In this document: positions 9,836 to 19,719 of the stretch, piece after piece
Layout of the letters: each line of letters opens with the position of its first letter
Position numbering within the stretch: the stretch's first letter is position 1
From: Erwinia_E haradaeae_H
GTDB lineage: Bacteria > Pseudomonadota > Gammaproteobacteria > Enterobacterales > Enterobacteriaceae
NCBI RefSeq assembly: GCF_900698885.1
Contig: NZ_LR217705.1
Coordinates: 1-64,000 of the forward strand
Length of the DNA stretch: 64,000 bases
Reading direction: 5' to 3'
Translations under genes and position numbers: made by a program
The notes under the pieces: model-generated
The model's input: the letters and a program-made list of their open reading frames with translations, nothing else
What the model was told of the DNA's origin: nothing
Databases searched by the model: none

Positions 9836-10654
9836 TTATTCCAAGTTAAGAGCAGGTTGCACAAACATCTCTTTATCCTCCCAGCGCAACATTGTTAGAC
9901 ACCCCCCCCAACAACAGCCAGTGTCTAATGCAATAACGCCTTTAGGTACCCATCCACCAGCCAGTGCCGCCCAGTGTCCAAATATAATAGTATATTCATT
10001 TGAAATATTTCTTGGCATCCTGAACCATGGCTGCAAAGAAGGCGCTACCCGATCAGGCAATTCTTTTGAAGTCATATCTAATTCACCACTAGGTAAGCAA
10101 TATCTCATACGTGTTAAAGCATTAGTGCTAAAACGTAAGCGTGCAATTCCAGTTAACTGCGGTGACCAATAATTTGGCAAATCCCCGTACATTGCATAAA
10201 GAAATAACTGATAACTATTAGAACTAAGCATTGATTCAATCTCATTTGCACACATTCTAACTGTTTGGATATCCCACTGAGGAGTAATTCCTGCATGAGA
10301 CATTATAATCTTGCGTGCTTCATCAATCTGGACTAAAGGTTGACATCGTAACCAATCAATAAGTGATTCAATCTTATTCGATGCTAGTAATTTATTAAGA
10401 AGATCCTTTGGTTTATTGCGACGTTTTCCTGCATAAATCGCTAAAAGATGTAAATCATGATTTCCCAAAACTAGTTTAACGCACTTTCCTAATCTTTGTA
10501 AAAAACACAACACCTCAAGAGAATGAGGACCACGAGCAACTAAATCGCCAGTTAACCATAACTGATCAGTGTTAGGATTGAATTTTACTTGAGATAATAA
10601 TAGCTGTAACTCATTATAACAACCATGAATATCGCCGATGAAGTAAGTGCTCAT
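9836..10654 (-). CDS. apaH: Bis(5'-nucleosyl)-tetraphosphatase, symmetrical (Ap4A hydrolase)
   Basis: ApaH splits diadenosine tetraphosphate into two ADP and also removes Np4 caps from bacterial mRNA. The metallophosphatase motifs are present: GDIHGCYNEL near the N-terminus, GDLVARGP, GNHDLHLL, HAGITPQWD and, near the C-terminus, DTGCCWGG. The product has 272 residues from the internal ATG at 10654 (MSTYFIGDIHG), which aligns with the E. coli start; E. coli has 280, with a longer tail. An ATG eight codons upstream (10678) is possible but adds residues not seen in the family. Its usual partners apaG and rsmA/ksgA are not adjacent. Confidence 0.95.
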   Translation of the reverse strand: MSTYFIGDIHGCYNELQLLLSQVKFNPNTDQLWLTGDLVARGPHSLEVLCFLQRLGKCVKLVLGNHDLHLLAIYAGKRRNKPKDLLNKLLASNKIESLIDWLRCQPLVQIDEARKIIMSHAGITPQWDIQTVRMCANEIESMLSSNSYQLFLYAMYGDLPNYWSPQLTGIARLRFSTNALTRMRYCLPSGELDMTSKELPDRVAPSLQPWFRMPRNISNEYTIIFGHWAALAGGWVPKGVIALDTGCCWGGCLTMLRWEDKEMFVQPALNLE

Positions 10655-11593
10655 ATATAAACCAGAAGAATGAAGCATATGTGAATAGAGAGGTTATGAT
10701 TTTTTATTAACATAAAACATAAAAAAAAATTACCAGGGATCATATTAGTCTCAGCTTATCCCTCTAATTTTATACTATATACATAATATATGTGAATACA
10801 TCATCCATAAAAACTTTTGAAAACACTACGTTATTTTTTATATTACAGCTTTCTTTAAAAAGTTTAATATTATATTAGATTTTTAAATTTTTAAAAACAA
10901 AAAATTTTAATGTTGTATCTAGAGTGATGGTAAATTGTCAGTTCTCCTAACGGAAAATAATAGAGAAAACCTCTCCTTTACTAGAGAAAATTAAGCTTTT
11001 TAATATCACTCTCATGCGTGCATTGTTGAATAACATTGATTTATGCATTACGATAAGTCATGGCTGATAGTACCAGTATATCATCATAAAACCATGAGTA
11101 CTCAACAACCAATCCTTAAGAAAAATATTAAACTTTGATAATATAAAATGGAAATATATATTGATGTATCTATAATGCAAATGTCACAGAAAAAACGATA
11201 GCACCTAGTTGTTATATAAAAAATTACTTCCTATGATTTTAATCTGAGAAGGATAACAATTTATATCTGGCATTATCTGAATACCGGATGTTGATAATAG
11301 CCGAGTGATAGAAAAAATATTACGATTATATTTTATATCTGTTATTTATTCTTAATATCTAGATTTTTAATTCTAAAATGCATCACACTATATCGCTTTC
11401 AAGTAATAAAAATTAAAAAGATATATACAAACCCTGATAATAGAAAACCCTCTGATTCCTAAAAACAAGCGTTTCTGATGTGACTCTGATCACACTTAAA
11501 TTTTATTTGACTAATCATATAAAATCAATCAATCTTATTTACGTACCCCATAGAAATAAACTAAAATCGCAAAAAATTAACAATCTATAGTAA
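10655..11593. other. Gene-free spacer apaH–rplS
   Basis: This 0.94 kb lies upstream of apaH and downstream of rplS. No gene or clear terminator hairpin was recognised after rplS. Confidence 0.5.
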
Positions 11594-11941
11594 TCAATTG
11601 AGACGCTCCTTGATGCGAGCCGCCTTGCCAGTACGATTACGAAGATAATATAATTTTGCCTTACGCACGGCACCATGACGTTTAATGATAATTCTATCAA
11701 TCATAGAAGAATGAGTTTGAAAAACCCGCTCTACACCTTCTCCATTAGCTATCTTACGCACTGTAAATGCAGAATTCAGTCCGCGATTACGAATAGCGAT
11801 TACAACACCTTCAAAAGCTTGCAAACGTTTTTTTATACCTTCAAACACCCATACCGTTACTTCTACAGAATCACCAGAACGGAAGGAAGGTATATTTTTT
11901 TTAAGTTGCTCTTTTTCAATCTGCTTCAGGATATTACTCAT
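11594..11941 (-). CDS. rplS: 50S ribosomal protein L19
   Basis: L19 sits at the 30S–50S interface of the ribosome. The product has 115 residues, identical in length to E. coli. It keeps the conserved RLQAFEGVVIAIRNRGL and FTVRKIANGEGVERVFQTHS segments and the basic C-terminal RTGKAARIKERLN. It is the last gene of the rpsP–rimM–trmD–rplS operon and begins 54 bp after trmD. Confidence 0.98.
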   Translation of the reverse strand: MSNILKQIEKEQLKKNIPSFRSGDSVEVTVWVFEGIKKRLQAFEGVVIAIRNRGLNSAFTVRKIANGEGVERVFQTHSSMIDRIIIKRHGAVRKAKLYYLRNRTGKAARIKERLN

Positions 11942-11995
11942 TATGTCACCATAATTATATGTTAGTTAATAATTTCAAAACAGTTAGTTTTTGTG

Positions 11996-12745
11996 CTATA
12001 TTTTTGATTTTATATACTCATCTTTGAACTCAGTAAGCAAACACTCTTGCTCTTGAGTTAATTCTAAATTAGCCAGTAACTCAGGTCTTCGAAGCCAAGT
12101 ACGAGCCATTGACTGTTTCATCCGCCAGCGCTTAATAGTAGCATGATCTCCTGATAATAAAACAGACGGCACTTGCACCCCTTCTGATGTTTTTGGTCTA
12201 GTATAGTGTGGGTGGTCTAATAGACCATTAACAAAAGAATCCTGCATAACTGAAGATTTTTTACCTAAAACACCAGGTAATAGGCGAGAAATTGCATCAA
12301 TAAGTATCATAGCTGGAAGTTCTCCTCCACTGAGAACGTAATCTCCAACAGACCATTCCTCATCAATATCACTTTCAATAATACGCTCATCAATCCCTTC
12401 ATATCGACCACAAACTAAAATTAATTTTTGATACTTTGCTAATTTTGAAACCCCTTTCTGGTCTAACTTTTGCCCTTGAGGTGATAAATAAATTACCTTT
12501 ACACCTGAACCTGCTGCTACCTTAGCAGTTCGAATGGCATCTCTTAATGGCTGCGCTATCAGTAGCATACCTGGACCGCCACCATAAACACGTTTATCTA
12601 CAGTACAGTGCCTGTCGTGTGTAAAATTACGTGGATTCCAACTGTAAAATCTAATAATACCATTTTTAATTGCTCGTCCGGTTACTCCATGATCGGTAAT
12701 AGCACGAAACATTGTAGGAAAAAGACTAATCACACTAATCCACAT
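11996..12745 (-). CDS. trmD: tRNA (guanine-37-N1)-methyltransferase
   Basis: TrmD methylates G37 next to the anticodon using S-adenosylmethionine and so prevents +1 frameshifting. The product has 249 residues against 255 in E. coli. It carries the SPOUT trefoil-knot signature LVCGRYEGIDERII and the SVGDYVLSGGELPAM segment that builds the SAM site, plus YGGGPGMLL in the N-terminal half. It lies between rimM and rplS with short spacers, as in other Enterobacterales. Confidence 0.98.
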   Translation of the reverse strand: MWISVISLFPTMFRAITDHGVTGRAIKNGIIRFYSWNPRNFTHDRHCTVDKRVYGGGPGMLLIAQPLRDAIRTAKVAAGSGVKVIYLSPQGQKLDQKGVSKLAKYQKLILVCGRYEGIDERIIESDIDEEWSVGDYVLSGGELPAMILIDAISRLLPGVLGKKSSVMQDSFVNGLLDHPHYTRPKTSEGVQVPSVLLSGDHATIKRWRMKQSMARTWLRRPELLANLELTQEQECLLTEFKDEYIKSKI

Positions 12746-12792
12746 ATTTTTCTCTAGAGTGAAATCTATATAAGATGATAAAAATCATATTA

Positions 12793-13344
12793 TTAAAACT
12801 CTATACTCCAATCTACAAAAATTATACGAGTCATAATATTAACGTTCTTAATTACTATTTTCTCAATAAATGGAATGAGCCTTTCTCTTGTATGGCTTGC
12901 ATCCTCTAAATTTGCATGAACAATGAGTACATCATTTGCACCAGTTTCAAGAATCTGTACAACTTTACCTAAAACATAATGTTCTATATTGATAACTTGA
13001 CAACCTAAAAGATCTTTCCAGTAAAAATCATTATTCCCAAGTACTGGCAAATATTTTGAGTCTACAATCACCTCGCGGTTAGTTAGTCTTTCTGTTACAT
13101 GATTACGATTATCAACCCCTTTTATTTTTATAATTAATTGATTTTTATACTTCTTCCATTTTTCTAACTCTAGAAGATACCATTGGCCTTCTTTCTGAGT
13201 AAACCAAGGTTGATAATAGACAATATTTGTAACTTCTTCAGTGTAGGAAAAAACTTTTAACCAACCATAAATACCATACGCAGAACCCATCATCCCCATG
13301 ATTAATGGGTGAACAGGACACTGGGTACTTATAGGTTCTCTCAT
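12793..13344 (-). CDS. rimM: Ribosome maturation factor RimM
   Basis: RimM binds S19 and helps mature the 3' head domain of the 30S subunit. The product has 183 residues, near the usual 182. The N-terminal RimM domain begins with MGMMGSAYGIYGWLKVFSYTE. The C-terminal PRC-barrel part includes FYWKDLLGCQVIN. The start ATG overlaps the rpsP stop as ATGA, indicating translational coupling. The sequence is more diverged than its operon mates but complete. Confidence 0.95.
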   Translation of the reverse strand: MREPISTQCPVHPLIMGMMGSAYGIYGWLKVFSYTEEVTNIVYYQPWFTQKEGQWYLLELEKWKKYKNQLIIKIKGVDNRNHVTERLTNREVIVDSKYLPVLGNNDFYWKDLLGCQVINIEHYVLGKVVQILETGANDVLIVHANLEDASHTRERLIPFIEKIVIKNVNIMTRIIFVDWSIEF

Positions 13345-13610
13345 TTTATTTGCTCTGTGAGATTATTTTGTTTTTTTATTTTTTTTATTAGTTTATGCAC
13401 CCTATTAGATAATGATGCACCCTGATTAACCCAAAGATTAATGCGTTCTAAATCTAAATGTAGAGACTGAGCGTGACCTGATGCAAGAGGATTAAAAAAA
13501 CCCACACGCTCAATAAAACGACCGTCACGCGCATTACGATTGTCTGTAACAATAACTTGATAAAATGGACGCTTTTTAGCCCCATGACGTGCTAAACGGA
13601 TTGTTACCAT
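13341..13610 (-). CDS. rpsP: 30S ribosomal protein S16
   Basis: S16 is a small-subunit assembly protein. From the ATG at 13610 the product has 89 residues (E. coli 82) and starts MVTIRLARHGAKKRPFYQV, as in the family. The sequence GGAG lies 7 nt upstream of this ATG. An ATG four codons earlier (13622) lies inside that ribosome site and is unlikely to be used. The first gene of its operon, it overlaps rimM by 4 bp. The ffh gene, commonly just upstream, is not here. Confidence 0.96.
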   Translation of the reverse strand: MVTIRLARHGAKKRPFYQVIVTDNRNARDGRFIERVGFFNPLASGHAQSLHLDLERINLWVNQGASLSNRVHKLIKKIKKQNNLTEQIK

Positions 13611-13868
13611 AAAACTCTCCATATGAAGACAACAAAACTTCTTAATTATTATAATGGATAGAACTATATGCTACTCATGTAAATTTTTATGTAATTAGCA
13701 CTTTACATCTAATCTGATCTTATAAAAGTTCCTATGTATTTTTTCATAAAAATCAGTATAATTTAGTCTTAATAAAAAACTAAATAATACTTACCTGTAC
13801 GAAATACATTTCACATAACATATCACTCTAAAATCAATCGCAATAAGCATTTTACATATGTAATTTAC

Positions 13869-16800
13869 TTAACCTAACTGCTTTCGAGCATTACGAAAAA
13901 TTCGCATCCAAGGTCCATCAACCCCCCATTCTTCCGGATGCCAAGAATTAGTAATACTGCGGTATACACGCTCCGGATGGGGCATCATAATTGTAACGCA
14001 ACCACTTTCATTCGTTACCGCAGTGATTCCGCTTGGTGAACCATTTGGATTAGCTGGGTATCTCTCTGTTATATTACCAAAATTATCAATAAAACGCAGT
14101 GCTACTAACCTTTTATTTTCTAAATTTTTTAGATGCATAGCACTACGCATCTCTGCATAACCTTCGGCATGCGCTACTGCAATTGGAATACGAGAACCAA
14201 TCATACCATCTAATACAAGTGATACAGTACTCGCAACCTCTACTAAACTAAATCGACTTTCAAAACGTTCTGATTGATTACGTACAAAACGAGGCCAGTC
14301 TACGCTACCAGGTATAAGCTCACGAAGATTAGAAAGCATTTGGCAACCATTACATACACCTAGCGTCAACGTTTGCTTGCGCTGAAAGAATTTTGTAAAT
14401 TCATCTCTCAAGAAATTATTAAATAAAATAGACTTAGCCCACCCTTCACCTGCCCCTAGTACATCGCCATATGAAAAACCTCCACACGCGACTAAAACAT
14501 GAAAATCCTGTAAATAATAACGACCTAATAAAAGATCACTCATGTGGACATCAATTGCTTCAAAACCAGCCTCATGAAAAGCAGCAGCCATCTCAACATG
14601 AGCATTAACACCCTGCTCACGTAAAACTGCTACTTTTGGTTTAACCCCAAAAGTAATTAACGAAGAAACAATATCTTCTTGTGGGTCAAAGGTAAGTGAG
14701 ACGTTTAATCCTGGATCATGACTATTAAGTTTACCTACATGCTCTTCATCAGCACAGTCCGGGTTATCACGAAGACGCTGAATTTTCCAGGTAGTTTCCG
14801 CCCACCAGGCGCGCAAGGCAGTTCGGCTATAACTGTATAGTATTGATGAGCCTCGAGAAATTCTAAAACAATCACCGCTTGTGGCCCTACCTAGTAAATG
14901 CACAGAAGAATTCAACTCATACTCATTCAAAATTTTTCTCACAGAATATAAATCAGCAGTAGCTATCTGAATTACCGCTCCAAGTTCTTCATTAAACAAA
15001 ACTGCCAAATTATCATGACTGAGGCTTTTAAGATCAACCTCGACCCCACAATGTCCAGCAAAAGTCATTTCTGCAAGTGTAATTAACAACCCACCATCTG
15101 AGCGATCATGATAAGCAAGGAGATACCCTTTTAAAAGCAGTGCCTGAATAGCAGACCAAAAATTTGCTAATTGTGGTACATTTCGTATATCTGCAGTTTG
15201 ATCTCCTAACTGACGGTAAACTTGTGATAAAGCTGTAGCTCCCAGGGCATTATAGCCATTTCCTAGATCAATAAGTAATAGCACATTATCACAAGTCTTT
15301 AGTTCTGGCGTTACCGTTTTTCGTATATCCTCTACACGAGCAAAAGCGGTAATCACTAGGGATAAAGGAGCGGTAACCTCATATGCTGTACTATCCTGAT
15401 TCCAGTACGTTTTCATAGACATTGAGTCTTTACCTACTGGAATAGTAATCCCTAACTCTGGACATAATTTCTCACTAATTTCTTGTACTGCAGAGTAAAG
15501 ACCCGATTCCTCACCTGGATGACCAGCTGCAACCATCCAGTTAGCTGATAGTTTTATACGGGCTATAGAGCCAATCCATGTTGTCGCAATATTCGTGATC
15601 GCTTCACCAACGGCTAACCGAGCAGAGGCTGAAAAATTCAACAAAGAAACCGGAGCGCGTTCACCAATCGCCATTGCTTCACCATAATAACAATCTCGTG
15701 ATAAACTAGCACTCGTCACCGCACAATTAGCCACTGGAATCTGCCATGGCCCAATCATTTGATCACGAATCACCATGCCACCAATAGAACGATCACAAAT
15801 TGTAATCAAAAAAGTCTTTTCTGCTACTGCAGGTAAATGTAATATACGGTATACTGCGTCAGAAATAGATATATGATCTAGAATGAGTTTTTTGCCCGCT
15901 GCTTGCAAACTCAAAACATTACGCATCATCATTGGCACATGACCTAATAAAAGATCAAGAGGCATATCAATAACAGTAGTTCCAAAATAACTGTCAAACA
16001 GTGATATATGCATCTCCTTGATTGTCTCTCCAATCACTGCATATGGTGCACGTTCACGCTGACATATAGCATTAAAAAGTGAGATACTTTTAGCATCAAT
16101 AGCTATCAGGTAACGCTCTTGTGATTCATTACACCAGATTTCTAATGGGCTCATACCCGGATCATTATTTGGGATTGTGCGTAAATCAAATTTTCCACCA
16201 CATCGACCATCACGCATCATTTCTGGAACGGCATTAGAGAGCCCACCAGCTCCTACATCATGAATAGATAAAATTGGGTTTTGCAAGCCTAGCTGCCAGC
16301 AACGATCAATAACTTCTTGACATCGACGCCCCATCTCAGGATTGGCACGTTGTACGGATGAAAAATCATGATCTGCGTTAGATTGCCCGGCGATCACTGA
16401 AGAGGTTGTACCGCCACCTAATCCAATATTCATCGCCGGTCCACCCAAAACGATAATCTTAGCGCCCGTCTTAATTATATGTTTTGAAACATGATCTTCA
16501 CGAATACTCCCCATACCCCCTGCCAACATAATAGGCTTGTGATAACCACGCACCTCATTACCATTATGGCTATCAACCCGCTCCTCATAAGTTCGAAAGT
16601 AACCATTAAGTATAGGTCGACCAAATTCATTGTTAAAACCTGCTCCGCCCAATGGGGCTTCAATCATAATATCTAGTGCGCTAAAAATAGTATTTGGCTT
16701 ACCAAAATTTTCCTCCCATGGCTGCTCAAACCCTGGAATTCGTAAATTGGATACTGAAAACCCTAAAAGTCCAGCTTTAGGTTTTGCCCCGCGCCCAGTA

Positions 16801-17759
16801 GCACCTTCATCACGAATTTCACCACCTGAGCCAGTTGCAGCGCCCGGCCATGGAGAGATTGCTGTAGGATGATTATGTGTTTCTACTTTCATTACAATAT
16901 GTGTGCATTCTTGATGAAAACGATATATACCCTCTAGATCAGCATAAAATTGACTAATATTATATCCTTGCATAACTGCTGCATTATCATCGTAAGCAGA
17001 TATAACATAATCTGGAGTTTTCTTGAGAGTATATTGTATCATTTGAAATAATGATTTAGCCTGTTTTTTACCATTAATAATCCATTCTGCATTAAAGATC
17101 TTATGACGACAGTGTTCAGAATTAGCTTGCGCAAACATATATAGCTCAATATCTGTCGGGTTTCTCCCAAGCTTAGTAAACGAAGTCATTAAATAATTAA
17201 TGTCACTGTTTGATAAAGCCAGACCAAGCCTAGCATTAATCTTCACTAATTCATCTCGCCCTATATGTAGTATGTCGATAATTTTTGCAGAAGCTTCAGT
17301 AGGATGTGAAAATAAAAATTCAGCTTCATCAAGATTAGTCAAAACAGTTTCTATCATACGGTCATGCAATAATATTTTTAGCTCTTCCCACTGATATTTT
17401 TCCAATTCAGGAGAATTTATATAAAAAACCTTGCCACGTTCTAAACGCATAATCTGAGTTAAAGAGCAGTTTTTAACAAGATCAGTTGCTTTTGAAGACC
17501 ATGCTGAGATAGTTCCTAATCGCGGAGTGACTAGAAACATATGTCCCTCTGGAATATTCTGCATTACAGAAGGTCCGTAACATAAAAGACGTTGAAGAAG
17601 TTTTTTTTGATCTATAGTAAGCGCTTCGCTTAAATAAATAAAATGAACATATTCAACATAAATTTCTTTAATCGGAAAGTTAGCCTTCTGACAGTCTCGA
17701 AGTAATTTCTTTACCCCGCTTACCGATAGAGCCGGAGGACCGCGTAGAATTTCCATCAT
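13869..17759 (-). CDS. purL: Phosphoribosylformylglycinamidine synthase (FGAM synthase)
   Basis: PurL makes FGAM from FGAR, ATP and glutamine, the fourth step of de novo purine synthesis. The product is the large single-chain type: 1296 residues, E. coli 1295. It begins MMEILRGPPALS. It has the N-terminal PurS-like part, the duplicated ATP-binding synthetase part (QANSEHCRHKIF, KVETHNHPTAISPWPGAATG) and a C-terminal glutaminase domain with GVCNGCQML (nucleophile Cys near residue 1136) and HPERV. The whole frame is open over 3.9 kb. With purM and purN in this window it shows purine synthesis is kept. No close partner gene lies next to it; tadA follows after a long spacer. Confidence 0.98.
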   Translation of the reverse strand: MMEILRGPPALSVSGVKKLLRDCQKANFPIKEIYVEYVHFIYLSEALTIDQKKLLQRLLCYGPSVMQNIPEGHMFLVTPRLGTISAWSSKATDLVKNCSLTQIMRLERGKVFYINSPELEKYQWEELKILLHDRMIETVLTNLDEAEFLFSHPTEASAKIIDILHIGRDELVKINARLGLALSNSDINYLMTSFTKLGRNPTDIELYMFAQANSEHCRHKIFNAEWIINGKKQAKSLFQMIQYTLKKTPDYVISAYDDNAAVMQGYNISQFYADLEGIYRFHQECTHIVMKVETHNHPTAISPWPGAATGSGGEIRDEGATGRGAKPKAGLLGFSVSNLRIPGFEQPWEENFGKPNTIFSALDIMIEAPLGGAGFNNEFGRPILNGYFRTYEERVDSHNGNEVRGYHKPIMLAGGMGSIREDHVSKHIIKTGAKIIVLGGPAMNIGLGGGTTSSVIAGQSNADHDFSSVQRANPEMGRRCQEVIDRCWQLGLQNPILSIHDVGAGGLSNAVPEMMRDGRCGGKFDLRTIPNNDPGMSPLEIWCNESQERYLIAIDAKSISLFNAICQRERAPYAVIGETIKEMHISLFDSYFGTTVIDMPLDLLLGHVPMMMRNVLSLQAAGKKLILDHISISDAVYRILHLPAVAEKTFLITICDRSIGGMVIRDQMIGPWQIPVANCAVTSASLSRDCYYGEAMAIGERAPVSLLNFSASARLAVGEAITNIATTWIGSIARIKLSANWMVAAGHPGEESGLYSAVQEISEKLCPELGITIPVGKDSMSMKTYWNQDSTAYEVTAPLSLVITAFARVEDIRKTVTPELKTCDNVLLLIDLGNGYNALGATALSQVYRQLGDQTADIRNVPQLANFWSAIQALLLKGYLLAYHDRSDGGLLITLAEMTFAGHCGVEVDLKSLSHDNLAVLFNEELGAVIQIATADLYSVRKILNEYELNSSVHLLGRATSGDCFRISRGSSILYSYSRTALRAWWAETTWKIQRLRDNPDCADEEHVGKLNSHDPGLNVSLTFDPQEDIVSSLITFGVKPKVAVLREQGVNAHVEMAAAFHEAGFEAIDVHMSDLLLGRYYLQDFHVLVACGGFSYGDVLGAGEGWAKSILFNNFLRDEFTKFFQRKQTLTLGVCNGCQMLSNLRELIPGSVDWPRFVRNQSERFESRFSLVEVASTVSLVLDGMIGSRIPIAVAHAEGYAEMRSAMHLKNLENKRLVALRFIDNFGNITERYPANPNGSPSGITAVTNESGCVTIMMPHPERVYRSITNSWHPEEWGVDGPWMRIFRNARKQLG

Positions 17760-19188
17760 AGTGAACGCTCTCTTTTTTCGCAGATCTGTTTAGTATCTAT
17801 CTGTCTATTATAAAGCATAAAACATGCCATATTAATAGATTTTTTTGGCTCGGCTAAAAACATTTTTAACTACTGAAACATAACCGTCAAATTATGCATA
17901 CAAAAACTGTAAAAATATTTTTTAGTTATCTTTTACGGCATGACCGCCAGTAGTAACAATTTGAATTAACTCTTGAAGATTCTTTACTCTCTAGTTTTTA
18001 TATTTTATAGAATTATATATATCATATTGATGATAGTATCATGATGATTTTAAATCATTTTAGATTAGCATAATTTACTCAATTATTGCATAACTCTCAC
18101 AACTTCATGCACATAGATATTCTGATGAAAATAAATAACTAATAATATTAAAATCCTTACAGTAAATCCTATACTAGAGTACACCATCAGATAACTATGA
18201 CTAAATTTTTTTTAAATTAATGTCAAAGTAGTATTTTAGGTAAACATCTAATACAATACGAATAAATACAGGATCATTATCCGGTTCTGGAAGTTCGAAC
18301 TTTATGGCACGCAAAATAATTATCACCTATTACCTTCTGATAATTTTATAAAATTTATTAAATTATTACTACATTAAGTAGTAATAAGAGATACACCTTG
18401 AGGAAGTTATCAGGTATATAGATATAGATATATAGGTATAGGTATAGGTATAGGAGGTATAGGTATAGGTATAGGTATAGGTATAGGTATAGGTATAGGT
18501 ATAGGTATATAAGATCACATAACATCTTGATGAAGCAAAAGCATAATAGTAATATTCTTATATAATTTTACCGTATGATTTTTATCACATTATTAATCAA
18601 AACGGTATAAATCCTTTATATTTTTGCATTTGTATATTAATCTTATCTGTAATATATTATAGATGTTAATTTTTAGTATTGATCTGATAATGGCTGTAAA
18701 GATTTTCATTGTAAATGTACATATAACAAATATCATTTTTTCAGTATAAATCATACACTCAAGTATTTTAAATAATCTCAGATTAAAATATCATTTCTGC
18801 TCTTTTTATAAGCGTTTTTCGCAAAATATATTTTGCTTAAGATCGTTATTAATATAGTATAAATAAAAGCAGACACATCTCTGAATTAGATATAAGTTAG
18901 CATGTAATAATTAAGAAAGTAATCACTGTGCATGCTTTGAAAATAATTTTTTAGATATGAGGTAATGATAAAAATTACATGTACAATATTTCTCTTCCGT
19001 AATATCTCAATCAAAAAAAAATTAGATTTTTACTGCTGGTTACTAAGGAATGTCTTCATATAAAACCTCTATAAACAATCATTAATGCGTCCTATATTGA
19101 GTCAGTTCACTACAATGTCAAAACTATCTTAACAATTAAAATGATTGAAATACAAATGCTCTAAATCTAAAATATACCTCTGATAATT
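17760..19188. other. Spacer purL–tadA, probable site of lost mltF
   Basis: This is 1.43 kb without a credible gene. In E. coli the lytic transglycosylase gene mltF (about 1.55 kb) lies exactly between purL and tadA, so the spacer size fits complete decay of mltF in place. I could not recognise any MltF residues. A GGTATA hexamer array lies at 18435–18509. Confidence 0.45.
18435..18509. repeat. Hexanucleotide microsatellite (GGTATA), 12 units
   Basis: There are three perfect GGTATA units (18435–18452), a GGA interruption (18453–18455), then nine perfect units (18456–18509). Degenerate GATATA/TATAGA sequence precedes it. It is non-coding and far from gene starts, so simple phase variation of a neighbour is unlikely. 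Confidence 0.95.
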
Positions 19189-19719
19189 TTATGCATCTTT
19201 TCTGCCTACTGCAGCAAGAGAATCTTTAAAACTACATAAATTTTTCTTTCTTAGCTTCTGTTCTGCTCTTTTTTTACTAAAAAAATCATTCAGAATACTT
19301 GAGCATTGTTCTGATAATACACCATAAGTAATTTGTACATAATGATTAACTACAGGATATAAAAAAAAATTCAGACAGGAACCAGCTGAACTTATTTTTG
19401 TGTCATAAGCTCCATATACTAATCGGCTAATTCGACTACAAATTATCGCACCAATACACATCATACAAGGCTCAAGAGTAACATATAGAGTGGATTGTAA
19501 GAGTCGATAATTTTTTACCGTTTGGCCTCCGCGTCGCAGTGCGATTATTTCAGCATGCGCCGTAGGATCATTAGACCCAATAGATTGATTGTATCCCTCG
19601 CCAATAACCTGATCATAAAGAACTAATACAGCGCCAATTGGAACTTCACCTTGATGCTTAGCCTCAGTTGCTAAAAAAATAGCACGTTTCATCCAATATT
19701 CATCAGGATAGTTGGTCAA
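19189..19719 (-). CDS. tadA: tRNA-specific adenosine deaminase
   Basis: TadA deaminates adenosine 34 to inosine in tRNA-Arg(ACG). The product has 176 residues, against 167 in E. coli. The zinc site is complete: HAEI (His plus proton-shuttle Glu) and PCMMC in LEPCMMCIGA. The start is a TTG at 19719, with GGAG about 9 nt upstream; the first in-frame ATG lies inside the conserved EYWMKRA helix, too far in. The C-terminus is rich in Lys, as in relatives. Confidence 0.96.
   Translation of the reverse strand: MTNYPDEYWMKRAIFLATEAKHQGEVPIGAVLVLYDQVIGEGYNQSIGSNDPTAHAEIIALRRGGQTVKNYRLLQSTLYVTLEPCMMCIGAIICSRISRLVYGAYDTKISSAGSCLNFFLYPVVNHYVQITYGVLSEQCSSILNDFFSKKRAEQKLRKKNLCSFKDSLAAVGRKDA

Noticed and set aside
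18270..18320. GC-richer patch with GTTCGAA resembling a tRNA T-loop
   Set aside because: No acceptor or anticodon stem can be built around it, and short frames on both strands match no family I know.
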